Shown: positions 26,870 through 35,894 of the stretch, one piece after another
Position numbering within the stretch: the stretch's first letter is position 1
Layout of the letters: every line of letters starts with the position of its first letter
Origin: Nocardia jiangxiensis NBRC 101359
GTDB taxonomy: Bacteria > Actinomycetota > Actinomycetes > Mycobacteriales > Mycobacteriaceae
Direction: 5' to 3'
Length of the DNA stretch: 64,000 bases
NCBI RefSeq assembly: GCF_000308615.1
Contig: NZ_BAGB01000031.1
Location: 1-64,000, forward strand
The notes under the pieces: generated by a model
The model's database searches: none
Told to the model about the DNA's origin: nothing
Seen by the model: only the letters and a program-made list of their open reading frames with translations
Translations under genes and position numbers: made by a program

Positions 26870-28003
26870 ATGACCCTACGTACCGACGTCGGCACGATCG
26901 AGGATCTGCACACCTCGGCGACGAAAGCCTGCGGGCTCACCGATTTCGGGGCCGACGACTACACCGAGGCGCTGGGCGTCCTGTTGGAGTCGTATCAGCG
27001 CGATGCCGAGCTGACCGAACTCGGCAGCAAGATGAACCGCTATTTCCTGCGCGGGGCGCTGGTGGCCCGCGCATTGAGCGAGGCGTCCTGGAAGGCTCAT
27101 CCCGAATACGTCGAAACCCCGGTCACCAGGCCGATATTCGTGACCGGGCTGCCGCGCACCGGCACGACCGCACTGCATCGGCTGCTCGCCGCCGATCCGG
27201 GGCATCAGGCGCTCGAGATGTGGCTGAGCGAGTATCCGCAGCCGCGTCCGCCGCGCGAGACCTGGTCGCAGAACCCGATCTTCCAGCAGATCGATGCCGG
27301 CTTCGCGCAGCATCACGTGGAGAATCCGGAATTCATGGGCCTGCACTACATGTCCGCCGCCGAGGTGGAGGAGTGCTGGCAGTTGTTGCGGCAGACCGCG
27401 AAATCCATCGCCTACGAGAGTCTGGCCTGGCTGCCGACCTATTCGCAGTGGCTGCAACGGCAGGACTGGACCAACGCCTACGTCCGGCATCGCGAGAATC
27501 TGCAGCTGATCGGGCTCGGTGACGAGCGGCGCTGGATCCTGAAGAATCCCAGCCACCTGTTCGCCCTGGACGCGCTGCTGAAGGTGTATCCGGACGCGCT
27601 GATCATCCAGACCCACCGCGATCCGGTGACCGTGCTGGCCTCCTCCTGCAGCCTGTCCGAACACGCCACCAAGGGCTGGTCGAACACGTTCTCCGGCAAG
27701 CGGATCGGTGAATCGCAGCTGGAGCTGTGGTCGCGCGGGCTGCGCGAGTTCACCGCCGCGCGGGAACGGTACGACGCGGCGCAGTTCATCGACGTCGACT
27801 TCGCCGATCTGCGGGCGGATCCGCTGGGCACGATCGAGTCGATCTACCGGCGGTTCGGCATCGAATTCACCGATGCCGCGCGGGCGGCGATGACCGTCCT
27901 GGACGAGGAGAGCCGCAGCGGCGACCGCAAGCCCGCGCACCGGTACGAGCTGGCCGATTACGGGCTCACCGAGGATCAGGTCAGGGCGCACTTCCCGGGT
28001 TGA
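26870..28003 (+). CDS. PAPS-dependent sulfotransferase family protein
   Basis: A 377-residue Sulfotransfer_3-type enzyme. The 5'-phosphosulfate loop is TGLPRTGTTALHRLL at residues 92-106. The 3'-phosphate-binding block is THRDPVTVLASSCSL near residues 248-262, with R250 and the serines after it. WILKNPSHLFALDALL is also conserved. It would transfer sulfate from PAPS to an alcohol or amine acceptor. The genes that make PAPS lie four and three places upstream on the same strand, which strengthens the assignment. The gene starts 13 bases after the SDR. The acceptor cannot be read from sequence; a lipid or steroid-like molecule is one possibility. Confidence 0.87.
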   Translation: MTLRTDVGTIEDLHTSATKACGLTDFGADDYTEALGVLLESYQRDAELTELGSKMNRYFLRGALVARALSEASWKAHPEYVETPVTRPIFVTGLPRTGTTALHRLLAADPGHQALEMWLSEYPQPRPPRETWSQNPIFQQIDAGFAQHHVENPEFMGLHYMSAAEVEECWQLLRQTAKSIAYESLAWLPTYSQWLQRQDWTNAYVRHRENLQLIGLGDERRWILKNPSHLFALDALLKVYPDALIIQTHRDPVTVLASSCSLSEHATKGWSNTFSGKRIGESQLELWSRGLREFTAARERYDAAQFIDVDFADLRADPLGTIESIYRRFGIEFTDAARAAMTVLDEESRSGDRKPAHRYELADYGLTEDQVRAHFPG

Positions 28004-28149
28004 TCCAGGGGTTAGGCGCGGCGCGGACCCGGGTGGTCCGCGCCGCCGCGACCCGCCCACCGGCGATGATCGTTTTGGCGTGTCCAGCGGATATCGCCTA
28101 AGTTCCGAAATCGCCTTTGTTGTGGGCGGATTCGGGGCCGGAGGACATT

Positions 28150-29076
28150 GTGGTGAGTGAGGCTGTGCGTGACGAGGTCAATATCGTCATCTTCCGGTAC
28201 GGCGAGTCCGGGAAGATGGCCGATACGACCGTTCCGGTGCTGGTGGAGGACGGGTATCGGCAGGCATGGCGGACGGTGATCCGCCAGCACGGGATGACCG
28301 CCGAGTCGGTCACCGGCATCGCCTCGGACTGGGCGCCCACCGAGGCCGACGAGAGCTTCCTGCGGAAGAACTTCCCGAATCTGCGGGAGGTCTCCGCGGC
28401 CTTCACCCGGCCCGAACCGGACGGCTGGGATCAGGCCCTGGCCGCGGCCGAGCAGGCCCGGCAGGAGGCCGAGCGGCAGCTCGAGCAGGAGGAGCGGCAG
28501 CGCGCGAATCGCACCGACCGCGAGGCCGGTTCGGACGAGCCGCTGATGATTCCGATGTTGCGCACCACGGCGGAGCCGCCGCCGCTGGTGGCCTCTCGCG
28601 CGTTGATTCCCGGGCAGCTGTACGTCGTGGTCGCGGGTGTCGCGCCGACGCCGCAGGGTTCGCTCGGCATGCACTGGGTGCTCGAAAAGCATGTGCAGGA
28701 TGCGGGTTTCACGTTCGAGGACGTGCTCTCGGAGGCGAATGCGAACCTGGGCGAGGGCCTGCGCACGGTGCTGCGCGGCGAGACCGCCCGCGACCGGGTC
28801 GTGCATTTCCAGGGCATCGACTCCCGCCACATGCCCGCCGCCGCGCTGGCGCTGCCGGGCTTCACCGATCGAGTGGCCGGCCTGATCGGCGGTGATCGTT
28901 TCGTCGCGGCCTTCCCGTGCGAGGACCATCTCTACTTCGCCCGCGCCGATACCGATGCCGCGGGCACCCTCGCCGATCTGGTCCGCGAACCGCACGACTG
29001 CGGCTCGGACCTCATCCCCACCGTCGTAGTCCTCGAGCCCGCCGGTATGCGCGTCCTGGTGCAGTTCCCGCGCTGA
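28150..29076 (+). CDS. Uncharacterised protein with charged central helix
   Basis: A 308-residue cytosolic protein. Residues 1-95 form one domain, followed by a charged helical stretch (about 100-130, rich in Glu, Arg, Gln and Ala). A second domain (about 145-308) contains LYVVVAGVAP, HWVLEKHVQDAGFTFEDV and FPCEDHLYFARAD. GGAGG lies five bases before the GTG at 28150 and eight before a second GTG at 28153. The C-terminal half vaguely resembles DUF1444-like proteins, but I cannot support that name. It is separated from the sulfation cassette by about 150 bases. Confidence 0.75.
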   Translation: MVSEAVRDEVNIVIFRYGESGKMADTTVPVLVEDGYRQAWRTVIRQHGMTAESVTGIASDWAPTEADESFLRKNFPNLREVSAAFTRPEPDGWDQALAAAEQARQEAERQLEQEERQRANRTDREAGSDEPLMIPMLRTTAEPPPLVASRALIPGQLYVVVAGVAPTPQGSLGMHWVLEKHVQDAGFTFEDVLSEANANLGEGLRTVLRGETARDRVVHFQGIDSRHMPAAALALPGFTDRVAGLIGGDRFVAAFPCEDHLYFARADTDAAGTLADLVREPHDCGSDLIPTVVVLEPAGMRVLVQFPR

Positions 29077-29420
29077 TACCGGATCTGTCGCGAGAGCGGA
29101 CTCCGATCAGCGGGTGAAGCGGGATGCGGTGGGTGGGCCGGAGATCAATCGCCAGCGATCCGCCACACCGGCGAGCGCAGGTTCTTCCCAGGCACAGCGG
29201 CGGTCGTGGCCACACCGCCGACTGGGTCGCCCACGAGCGCGACCGCACGTCTACCGGCCTCATCGCGATGCCTGCGATCCTGCTCCCGCCCGAGGAACCA
29301 CCAGCCGACATCGAGTGAATCGATGTGTGGCAGATCGTTTCTGACGGTTGCCCTGGCGAGCGGACCTCGAATATCACTGGCTTCGACCGGTATTCGGCCT
29401 GTGCGGGCTGTCGTTCGCCG

Positions 29421-29450
29421 TTGACTCTAGATGGTAACGATAGTTATCTT
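29421..29450 (+). promoter_or_regulatory. Promoter of MFS gene, TTGACT-N18-TATCTT
   Basis: A near-consensus -35 (TTGACT, 29421-29426) and -10 (TATCTT, 29445-29450) are 18 bases apart. The -10 ends 6 bases before the ATG, so the mRNA is probably leaderless. Confidence 0.7.
29435..29446. promoter_or_regulatory. Operator-like inverted repeat overlapping the MFS -10
   Basis: TAAC and GTTA flank GATA. The repeat runs through the spacer into the -10 hexamer. The TetR gene downstream of the transporter is the likely ligand. Confidence 0.5.
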
Positions 29451-29456
29451 CTGAAT

Positions 29457-30635
29457 ATGGTTGCGCGGATGAAGGTTCCCCTGATCCGGCTCTGGCTGGC
29501 GGTGTTGGCGGGGTATCTGGCGCTGGGGGCGACCGTGCAGGAGATGCCCACGTTCGTGGCGCGGCGGTTCGACGGCGGGGCGGTGTTGAGTGCGAGTGCG
29601 GTGGGAATCGCGTTTCTGGCCACCGCGATCGGGCGGCCCTTCGCCGGGGGCGCGGCCGACCACGGACGGGCTCGGCCGGTGGTGCTGCTCGGCGGGATGT
29701 TGACCGCGATCGGTGGGGCCGGACATCTGATCGCGCCCGATGCGGCGGTGCTGTTGGGGTCGCGGCTGGTGATGGGGGCGGGGGAGGCCGCACTGTTCTC
29801 CGGGGCGCTGCCGTGGGTGCTCGCAGGGACGGAGCCGGATCGGCGTGGACGAATGGCGGGAGGGTTCGGACTATCGATGTGGGGCGGATTGTCGGCTGGG
29901 CCCGCGCTGGCCGCCGCGGTGGATTCGGCCGCCGGATATCGCGGGGTGTGGTGGGTCGTGGTCGCACTCGGAGCGGCTTCGGCGGGCCTGACCGCGGCCA
30001 CCCCGCGCCGCGCGCCCGGCGCGTCCGGGACCGGCGTGTGGTGGCGTCCGGCGGATCTGTTGCCTGCGGGAATCGGATTGCCGGGCTTGGTGTTCGGGCT
30101 CGCGGCCTACGGGTACGGGACCGTGTCCGCGCTGGCCGTACTGTATCTGCGCAGCCTGCACGGCGGGGGTGCGGCGGCGGTGCTGTCGCTGTTCGCCGTC
30201 GCCTTCCTGATCACGCGATTAGCGGGGAGTCCGCTGGTCGATCGCCTCGGCGGGGTCGGTATCGCGACGTGTTCGCTCGCCGTGGAATCCGCGGGCCTGT
30301 TGCTGGCGGGGCTGATCCGGGCCGAACCGGCCGTGCTGGCGGGAGCGGTGCTCGCCGGAGCCGGGCTCGCGCTGATGTATCCGGCGACGGTGGCGATCAC
30401 GCTGCGCCGCACCGGGTCGCTGTGTCCGGGTGCGGCGGTCGGGGCGGTGACCTCGTGCTGGGATCTCGGCATCATGGTGGCCGGGCCGGTGGGTGGTCTG
30501 CTCGCGGTCGGCGCGGGATATCGCACCGCCTTCGTGGTGGCGGCGGTCCTGGGGATCGGGGCCGCGGTGCTCGCGAGTACCCTGCTGCGCAGACCGGTTC
30601 AGGCTGCCGCACTGGTGCCGGAGATACGAAAATGA
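29457..30635 (+). CDS. MFS transporter
   Basis: A 392-residue major facilitator with about 12 hydrophobic helices and Gly/Ala-rich composition. The loop between helices 2 and 3 reads GRPFAGGAADHGRARP, a variant of the usual GxxxDxxGRR motif. LVMGAGEAALFSGALPWV marks helices 4-5. It resembles YfcJ/arabinose-efflux-like drug exporters. The ATG is set by the promoter 6 bases upstream. A TetR regulator follows 9 bases downstream, which suggests efflux of a toxic compound sensed by that regulator. Substrate unknown. Confidence 0.88.
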   Translation: MVARMKVPLIRLWLAVLAGYLALGATVQEMPTFVARRFDGGAVLSASAVGIAFLATAIGRPFAGGAADHGRARPVVLLGGMLTAIGGAGHLIAPDAAVLLGSRLVMGAGEAALFSGALPWVLAGTEPDRRGRMAGGFGLSMWGGLSAGPALAAAVDSAAGYRGVWWVVVALGAASAGLTAATPRRAPGASGTGVWWRPADLLPAGIGLPGLVFGLAAYGYGTVSALAVLYLRSLHGGGAAAVLSLFAVAFLITRLAGSPLVDRLGGVGIATCSLAVESAGLLLAGLIRAEPAVLAGAVLAGAGLALMYPATVAITLRRTGSLCPGAAVGAVTSCWDLGIMVAGPVGGLLAVGAGYRTAFVVAAVLGIGAAVLASTLLRRPVQAAALVPEIRK

Positions 30636-30644
30636 GGTGATCCG

Positions 30645-31247
30645 ATGCCGGTCAGGGCCGGAGAGACGATCGATCCCGATGCCACCCGCGCCCGGGTGCT
30701 GGACGTGGCCGCGCGGCTGTTCTACGAGCGCAGTCTCGCCGCGGTGGGCATGCGCGAGATCGCGTCGGCGGCCAACGCCTCGCCCCTGACCATCTACCGC
30801 TACTTCGAGTCCAAGGAGGGACTGGCCGAAGCGGTGGTGCGCGAACGCAGCGATCGTATCCACGCCTGGCTGGCCGCGGGTCTGGCGGAGGTGCCCGCGG
30901 GCCGCGCCCGGGTGACGGCGTTGTTCGACCTGCTGACGCGGTGGTTCGCCGAACAGGGGTTCCGCGGCTGCGCGGTGGTCAACTACGCCGCGGACAGCCG
31001 CGGCGGGGACAGTGCCCGGGACATCACCCGCGCTCACCTCATGCGATATCGAAAGCTGTTGCAGCAGTTGCTGGCCGAGGCCGGTGTGGCCGATCCCGCA
31101 CCGCTGGCCCGGCAGCTGCTCCTGCTCGTCGAGGGGTCCACCGTGGTCACCCAGATCGACGGTGACGGCGCCGCGGGGGCCGATGCCCGCGCGGCGGCCG
31201 AGACGCTGCTGGATGCGGCGCTCGCCCGCGCACCGGGCAGGTCGTGA
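30645..31247 (+). CDS. TetR-family transcriptional regulator
   Basis: A 200-residue regulator. The N-terminal helix-turn-helix spans about residues 15-62 (ARVLDVAARLFYERSLAAVG, EIASAANASPLTIYRYFESK). The C-terminal ligand domain contains RWFAEQGFRGCAVVNYAA, the form seen in TetR_C-type regulators of small electrophiles. A strong GAGGTGATC ribosome site precedes the ATG. It is in an operon with the MFS transporter and probably represses it through the inverted repeat at 29435-29446. Confidence 0.9.
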   Translation: MPVRAGETIDPDATRARVLDVAARLFYERSLAAVGMREIASAANASPLTIYRYFESKEGLAEAVVRERSDRIHAWLAAGLAEVPAGRARVTALFDLLTRWFAEQGFRGCAVVNYAADSRGGDSARDITRAHLMRYRKLLQQLLAEAGVADPAPLARQLLLLVEGSTVVTQIDGDGAAGADARAAAETLLDAALARAPGRS

Positions 31248-31290
31248 GAAAGGTTAACGTGGTCGGCGAGAACCGAAGGAGCGCTTGATA

Positions 31291-31743
31291 ATGACCGAGT
31301 TCGCGAATCTGGAAGAGTTCACCGCCGCTGTGGGCACCGAGATCGGTGTCAGCGACTGGATGACGATCGATCAGCAGCGTGTGGACACCTTCGCCGACGC
31401 CACCGGCGATCACCAGTGGATCCACGTGGATCCGGAGAAGGCGGCGAAGGGGCCGTTCGGCGGGCCCATCGCGCACGGATTCCTGACCCTGTCGCTGTCG
31501 GTGCCGCTGGTGAATCAGGCCACGAGTGTCGGCGGGGTGCGGATGGGAATCAACTACGGGCTCAACAAGGTCCGGTTCATCACCCCTGTTCCGGTGGGCG
31601 GGCGCATCCGCGCCCGGGTCAGCCTGGACTCGGTGCGCGAGATTCCCGGCGGCATCCAGGCCCAGCGCACCGTCACGATCGAGCTCGAGGGTGCGGACAA
31701 ACCGGCCTGTATCGCCGAGAGCATCGTTCGCTACCTGTCCTGA
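31291..31743 (+). CDS. MaoC-family (R)-specific enoyl-thioester hydratase
   Basis: A 150-residue hot-dog-fold hydratase. The hydratase-2 motif FADATGDHQWIHVDPEKA carries the catalytic D40 and H45. GPFGGPIAHGFLTLSL and NYGLNKVRF are also conserved. It closely resembles mycobacterial HtdZ (Rv0130), which hydrates enoyl-CoA or enoyl-ACP. AAGGAG lies 9 bases before the ATG. A TTG two codons upstream is in frame but poorly spaced. A possible internal promoter hexamer TAACGT lies at 31255-31260, so it may be transcribed apart from tetR. Confidence 0.92.
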   Translation: MTEFANLEEFTAAVGTEIGVSDWMTIDQQRVDTFADATGDHQWIHVDPEKAAKGPFGGPIAHGFLTLSLSVPLVNQATSVGGVRMGINYGLNKVRFITPVPVGGRIRARVSLDSVREIPGGIQAQRTVTIELEGADKPACIAESIVRYLS

Positions 31744-32031
31744 TCCGGACCGCTAGCGCGGCATGAACGAAATCACCCGCAGCGGAGCCTGCTATGACGG
31801 AAATACACGCCGAATTCCGAAGGACACGAGACAAATCCGTGCAGGTGAATTGCTCCGGCAGAGCGCGTGATTCGGCCGTGCGGGTCCGCGCGTGTCGGCT
31901 CCGGTCCGGAACATCGGTCGGCGGGTCCGACCAGGCAATCCGCCGCGGATCACCGATGACGTGATGTCCGGTTCGCCTACCGTGGGCCGAGCCCGTCGAG
32001 TCGCTCGACGGCGAGGCATCGGAGGGGGCCA

Positions 32032-33285
32032 ATGAGTACGGCCGACAACGGCATACGAGTGCCGCAGACACCTCGGACGGTCTTCGCGAATCGCTTCGCG
32101 GAACTCTACGAGGCCGCCGGGAATCCGACGCTCAAACGCGTCGCCACAGCCGCCGGTGCGCGGATGCGGGCCGCCCGCGCCAAGGGACAGGGTGGCGGGG
32201 TTTCCGCCCAGCGGATCAGCGACTGGCGAGCGGGACGCAATGTGCCCGCCAAATTCGACGCGCTGGTTCCGGTGCTGCTGACTTTGATCGAGGAGGCGCG
32301 CAAATCCAGCGAGCCGGTACCGCCCGCGTTACTGGATGTGCGGGAATGGCAGCGCATCTGGGAGGCAGCGGTCGCCTGGACGGCCGATGCCGATCCGCAA
32401 CTGCCCTGTCCGTATCCGGGGCTGTCGGCATACCGCCGTGAGGACGCAGCGCTGTTCTTCGGACGTACCCGCCCGACCGCCGAACTGGCCGGGCTAGTGC
32501 GCGCCACGGCCGAAGGGGACGGCGGCATCGTCGTACTGGTCGGTGCGTCCGGGGCGGGAAAGTCCTCGCTGCTGGCGGCCGGTGTGGCCCCGCAACTGGC
32601 CGAGGACGGCTGGGACAGTGTGATTCTCACGCCCGGCGCCCGGCCGCTGACGGCACTGCTGGGCGCGATCGGATACGCGGGTCCGGGCGCGCTGCCGCTG
32701 CTGTCGCACGTCATGACGGCCGCGTGGGAGCGACGTTCGGGAGGCGGCTGACCATCGAGGGATACCGTGCGGCCGGCGGCGTCGTCGGCTCGGTGTCGGC
32801 GACCGCCGAACGAGCCTGGACCGGTCTGAGTGAATTCCAACAGGCAGCCGCCAAACAGGTCCTGCTCGGATTGATCACCGTCGGCCGGGATTCGCGGGAC
32901 ACCCGTCGGCGCGTTTCCCGGGAGGAGCTGACCCGCCGGGCGATCGAGGCCGCCGATGCCGCGCTGGAGGCGCTGGCGCGCACTCGGCTGATCACCCTGG
33001 ACGCCGAAACCGCTTATCTCACACACGAAATCGTCCTGGATGCCTGGCCGCGCCTGCGCACCTGGCTGGATGAGGATCGGGTCGGGCTGGAACCTTGCGT
33101 TCGCACCGGACGGCAACCACCTCGTCGGGACCAATGCACGTGGCGAAATCCGTTGGTGGGACCTGGATCCCGATCGTGTCGCGCGCCGAATCTGCCAGGA
33201 CTCGAAGGGGGTTCTCACCGCCGACGTGTGGCGCGAGTATCTAGCCGGAGTGCCGTACCGGGCCGCATGCGAAAGGCAGGCGTAA
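32032..33285 (+). pseudogene. Decayed HTH-nSTAND NTPase-WD40 protein
   Basis: Pieces of one large protein lie in order but in alternating frames. Frame one (32032-32751) gives an N-terminal HTH-like domain (VSAQRISDWRAGRNVPAKFD), then PYPGLSAYRREDAALFFGR and the P-loop VLVGASGAGKSSLL. It jumps at about 32680 from the early NTPase to its far end (GPGALPLLSHVMTAAWERR). Most of the NTPase core, with Walker B and sensors, is missing. A frameshift near 32745 moves the reading to a second frame (RLTIEGYRAAGGVVGSVSAT to RTWLDEDRVG, ending about 33090). A second junction returns to the first frame and only the last WD40 blade and tail remain (WNLAFAPDGNHLVGTNARGE, DVWREYLAGVPYRAAC). Full-length relatives are well over 1000 residues. 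Confidence 0.85.
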
Positions 33286-33391
33286 GGAGCGAATCGGGGT
33301 CTCGGGCATCCGTAGGAGAGGAGTCGAGGCCCTGCGGCAGGGGATGAGCCGCGGCCCGTGCGACGACCTCGCGTGACCCACGATCGCGCGA

Positions 33392-34447
33392 TCAGTCGTC
33401 GCCGAGCTCGTTGCTCAGCGCCGCCCAACGCTCCAGCAGCTCCGTGGCCGCACCACCGTCGACGGCCTGCGCGACCCGATCCAGCGAAGCGGCCAGCGCG
33501 TCGTGAATATCGCCGTTCGCCGACTCGGGAGTCAGCTCGTACGCCACGATCGCGGCCGCGGAGTTCAGCAGCACCGCGTCCCGGACCGCGCCGGGCGCGC
33601 CGGCGAACATCTCGCGGGCGATGGCGGCGTTGACCTCGGCGTCGCCACCCCGCAGTGCTTCGGGCGGAACCCGCTCGATACCCAGCCGCGTCGGGTCGAC
33701 GGTCGTCTCGGACACGCTGCCCCCGGTGACCACCCAGACGTCGGTGGTATCGGCGGTGGTGATCTCGTCCAGACCGTCGTTCCCGCGCACCACCAGGGCG
33801 TTCTTCTTACGTCCGGCGAAGGCCCCGGCGATCACGCCGACCAGGTCCGGGAAGGCGCAGCCGATCAGTCCGGCCTGCGGCTGGGCCGGATTGGTCAGCG
33901 GGCCGAGCACGTTGTAGACGGTGGGGATGCCGATCTCGGCGCGGGCGCGTCCCGCGAACCGCAGGCCGGAATGGAATATCGGGGCGAAACAGAAACCGAT
34001 GCCGACCTCGCGCACACACCGCGCCACCGATTCGGGGCCCAGTGCGATCTTCACCCCGAGAGCCTCGAGCACGTCCGCGCCGCCACTCTTGGAGGAGGCC
34101 GCCCGGTTGCCGTGCTTGACCACCGGAACTCCGGCCGACGACACCACGATCGAGGACATCGTCGAGATGTTGACCGTGCCCGACCGATCCCCGCCGGTGC
34201 CGACGATATCGATCGCCGGACCCTCGATCGGCACCCGCCGGGACCGCCCGAGCATGGCGTCGGCCAGCCCCGCCAACTCCGCCGGGGTCGGGCCCTTCAT
34301 CTTCATCGCGACGCCGAACGCCGCGATCTGGGCCTGAGTCGCGTTGTCGGAGAAGATCTCATCGATCGCCCACGCGGTGTCCTCCGTGGTCAGATCGACC
34401 CCGTCGGTGAGGGCCCCGAGAATCTGGGGCCAGCTGCGCGCGCTCAT
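33392..34447 (-). CDS. trpD: Anthranilate phosphoribosyltransferase
   Basis: Second step of tryptophan synthesis: anthranilate plus PRPP gives phosphoribosylanthranilate. The 351-residue protein has the PRPP motif DIVGTGGDRSGTVNIST, the KHGNRAASSKSGGADVLEALG block, and FCFAPIFHSGLRFAG. The frame is open nine codons further. The ATG at 34447 is chosen because AGGAGAGG lies 5 bases before it. It corresponds to Rv2192c, which also lies beside ctaE. No other trp genes are in the window. Confidence 0.95.
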   Translation of the reverse strand: MSARSWPQILGALTDGVDLTTEDTAWAIDEIFSDNATQAQIAAFGVAMKMKGPTPAELAGLADAMLGRSRRVPIEGPAIDIVGTGGDRSGTVNISTMSSIVVSSAGVPVVKHGNRAASSKSGGADVLEALGVKIALGPESVARCVREVGIGFCFAPIFHSGLRFAGRARAEIGIPTVYNVLGPLTNPAQPQAGLIGCAFPDLVGVIAGAFAGRKKNALVVRGNDGLDEITTADTTDVWVVTGGSVSETTVDPTRLGIERVPPEALRGGDAEVNAAIAREMFAGAPGAVRDAVLLNSAAAIVAYELTPESANGDIHDALAASLDRVAQAVDGGAATELLERWAALSNELGDD

Positions 34448-34542
34448 CAACCTCTCCTGTCGCAAGTGCCGCATCCCGGCTACCGGACAATCAGCCTAAT
34501 GGGATGTGTCGAGTCATTTCTCCGCGCGGTTGCCCTGACGGA

Positions 34543-34959
34543 TCAGGACCGTGGCGGTTGCAGGGCATCCCAGCCCACGGCGGTGCCGTCGTGACGTTGC
34601 GCCAGACTCGCCATGCGCGAACGTTCCTGCGAACAGTGCAGGGCATCGAGTATTTGCACCCGCTGCAAAAGCAGATCCGCTGTCGCCGGGCTCGTCTCAC
34701 CGGGTTCGGCGGGGGAGTAGCCGTCCTGCGCGGCCAGCGCGGTCACCGCCGCCACCTGTTCGGCCGGGATGCGCAGATGATGCCGCAGCATCGCCGGAAC
34801 GTCGGGAGCCCACTGTTGCGCGGCCCGCTCCAGCGCGCCCGAACAGGACTCCGCGTCATCGAAACTCGACACCACGACCACCAGATCCGTGCGCTCCGGA
34901 TCCCATCGCGCAGCACCCCCGCGACCGGTCCAGCGCTGCCATACCGACCGCCATCCCAT
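34543..34959 (-). CDS. Conserved protein of unknown function near ctaE
   Basis: A 138-residue cytosolic protein. It opens MGWRSVWQRWTGRGG and has TDLVVVVSSFDDAESCSGAL, then a helical, Ala/Gln-rich C-terminal half. Several starts are possible upstream (for example ATG at 34992). GGAGG five bases before the ATG at 34959 decides the start. It lies between trpD and ctaE and is divergent from ctaE. I do not recognise a functional family. Confidence 0.65.
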   Translation of the reverse strand: MGWRSVWQRWTGRGGAARWDPERTDLVVVVSSFDDAESCSGALERAAQQWAPDVPAMLRHHLRIPAEQVAAVTALAAQDGYSPAEPGETSPATADLLLQRVQILDALHCSQERSRMASLAQRHDGTAVGWDALQPPRS

Positions 34960-35215
34960 ACCGACCTCCGTACCCGTCACCGTGCGTTTCATCGACGCCG
35001 TGCGCGCCCGGAACACCACGATAGAAATCGCGCCCGCGCGAGGCACACCGGGCCGACGGAGCGTCTCGCAGCCCGCCGGAACCCGCTGCGACCTGGCTCG
35101 ATCGACTCGCGGGCCGACCACGCCGAAGCCGTGACGAGACTGTGTCCCGCCCTGCGGATTCCGACACGAAACACCGAGATCCGCACCCGAGTACTCCTGT
35201 CGTACTACGGCGAGT

Positions 35216-35221
35216 CATACT
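35216..35221 (+). promoter_or_regulatory. Possible -10 CATACT of leaderless ctaE
   Basis: CATACT ends 7 bases before the GTG at 35229. It departs from TANNNT at the first base but sits at the same distance as in the neighbours. Confidence 0.35.
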
Positions 35222-35228
35222 TACCGGC

Positions 35229-35840
35229 GTGACGACCGCAGTAGGGACACCAGGATCGGCCATAACCCAGCGTGTGCACTCGCTGAACCGGCCCAACATG
35301 GTCAGCGTCGGAACCATCATCTGGCTGTCGAGCGAGCTGATGTTCTTCGCCGGCCTCTTCGCCATGTATTTCGTCGCCCGCGCGCAGGCCCACGGCAACT
35401 GGCCGCCGGAGCCGACCGAGCTCGACATGAAGCTCGCGGTACCGGTCACGGCCGTGCTGATCGCCTCCTCGTTCACCTGCCAGATGGGGGTGTTCGCCGC
35501 GGAGAAGGGCGACGTGTTCGGACTGCGGCGCTGGTACGTCGTGACCTTCATCATGGGTCTGTTCTTCGTCTGCGGCCAGGCCACGGAGTACCACGGCCTC
35601 TACAGCGAGGGCACCTCGATCTCCAGCAGCGTCTACGGCTCGGTGTTCTTCATCACCACCGGCTTCCACGGTCTGCACGTCATCGGCGGTCTCGTCGCGT
35701 TCATCTTCCTGCTGATCCGCACGAAGGTCTCCAAGTTCACTCCGGCGCAGGCCACCGCGGCGATCGTCGTCTCCTACTACTGGCACTTCGTCGACATCGT
35801 CTGGATCGGGCTGTTCGCCACGATCTACTTCGTCCGCTAG
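35229..35840 (+). CDS. ctaE: Cytochrome c oxidase subunit III
   Basis: Membrane subunit III of the aa3 oxidase. The 203-residue length equals that of the mycobacterial protein. Five transmembrane helices are visible. Conserved features are [29 protein letters not shown] and [19 protein letters not shown], and the C-terminal [14 protein letters not shown]. The GTG start ([20 protein letters not shown]) fits the family. It starts the ctaE-qcrC-qcrA-qcrB operon, with 54 bases before qcrC. Confidence 0.95.
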   Translation: MTTAVGTPGSAITQRVHSLNRPNMVSVGTIIWLSSELMFFAGLFAMYFVARAQAHGNWPPEPTELDMKLAVPVTAVLIASSFTCQMGVFAAEKGDVFGLRRWYVVTFIMGLFFVCGQATEYHGLYSEGTSISSSVYGSVFFITTGFHGLHVIGGLVAFIFLLIRTKVSKFTPAQATAAIVVSYYWHFVDIVWIGLFATIYFVR

Positions 35841-35894
35841 CCCGGCGCCCAACAAGAGCATCAGTCGGTTCCGTCTACTCCAAAAGGGACACAG

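Larger units (their letters stand above)
29077..29456. other. Intergenic region before the MFS transporter
   Basis: The 380 bases contain no gene I can support. The last 40 bases hold the promoter and operator of the MFS gene; the rest shows nothing structured. Confidence 0.5.

Noticed and set aside
31744..32031. Small frames between the MaoC gene and the NTPase remnant
   Set aside because: No start signals or recognisable product. Only the ribosome site of the remnant is visible at the end.
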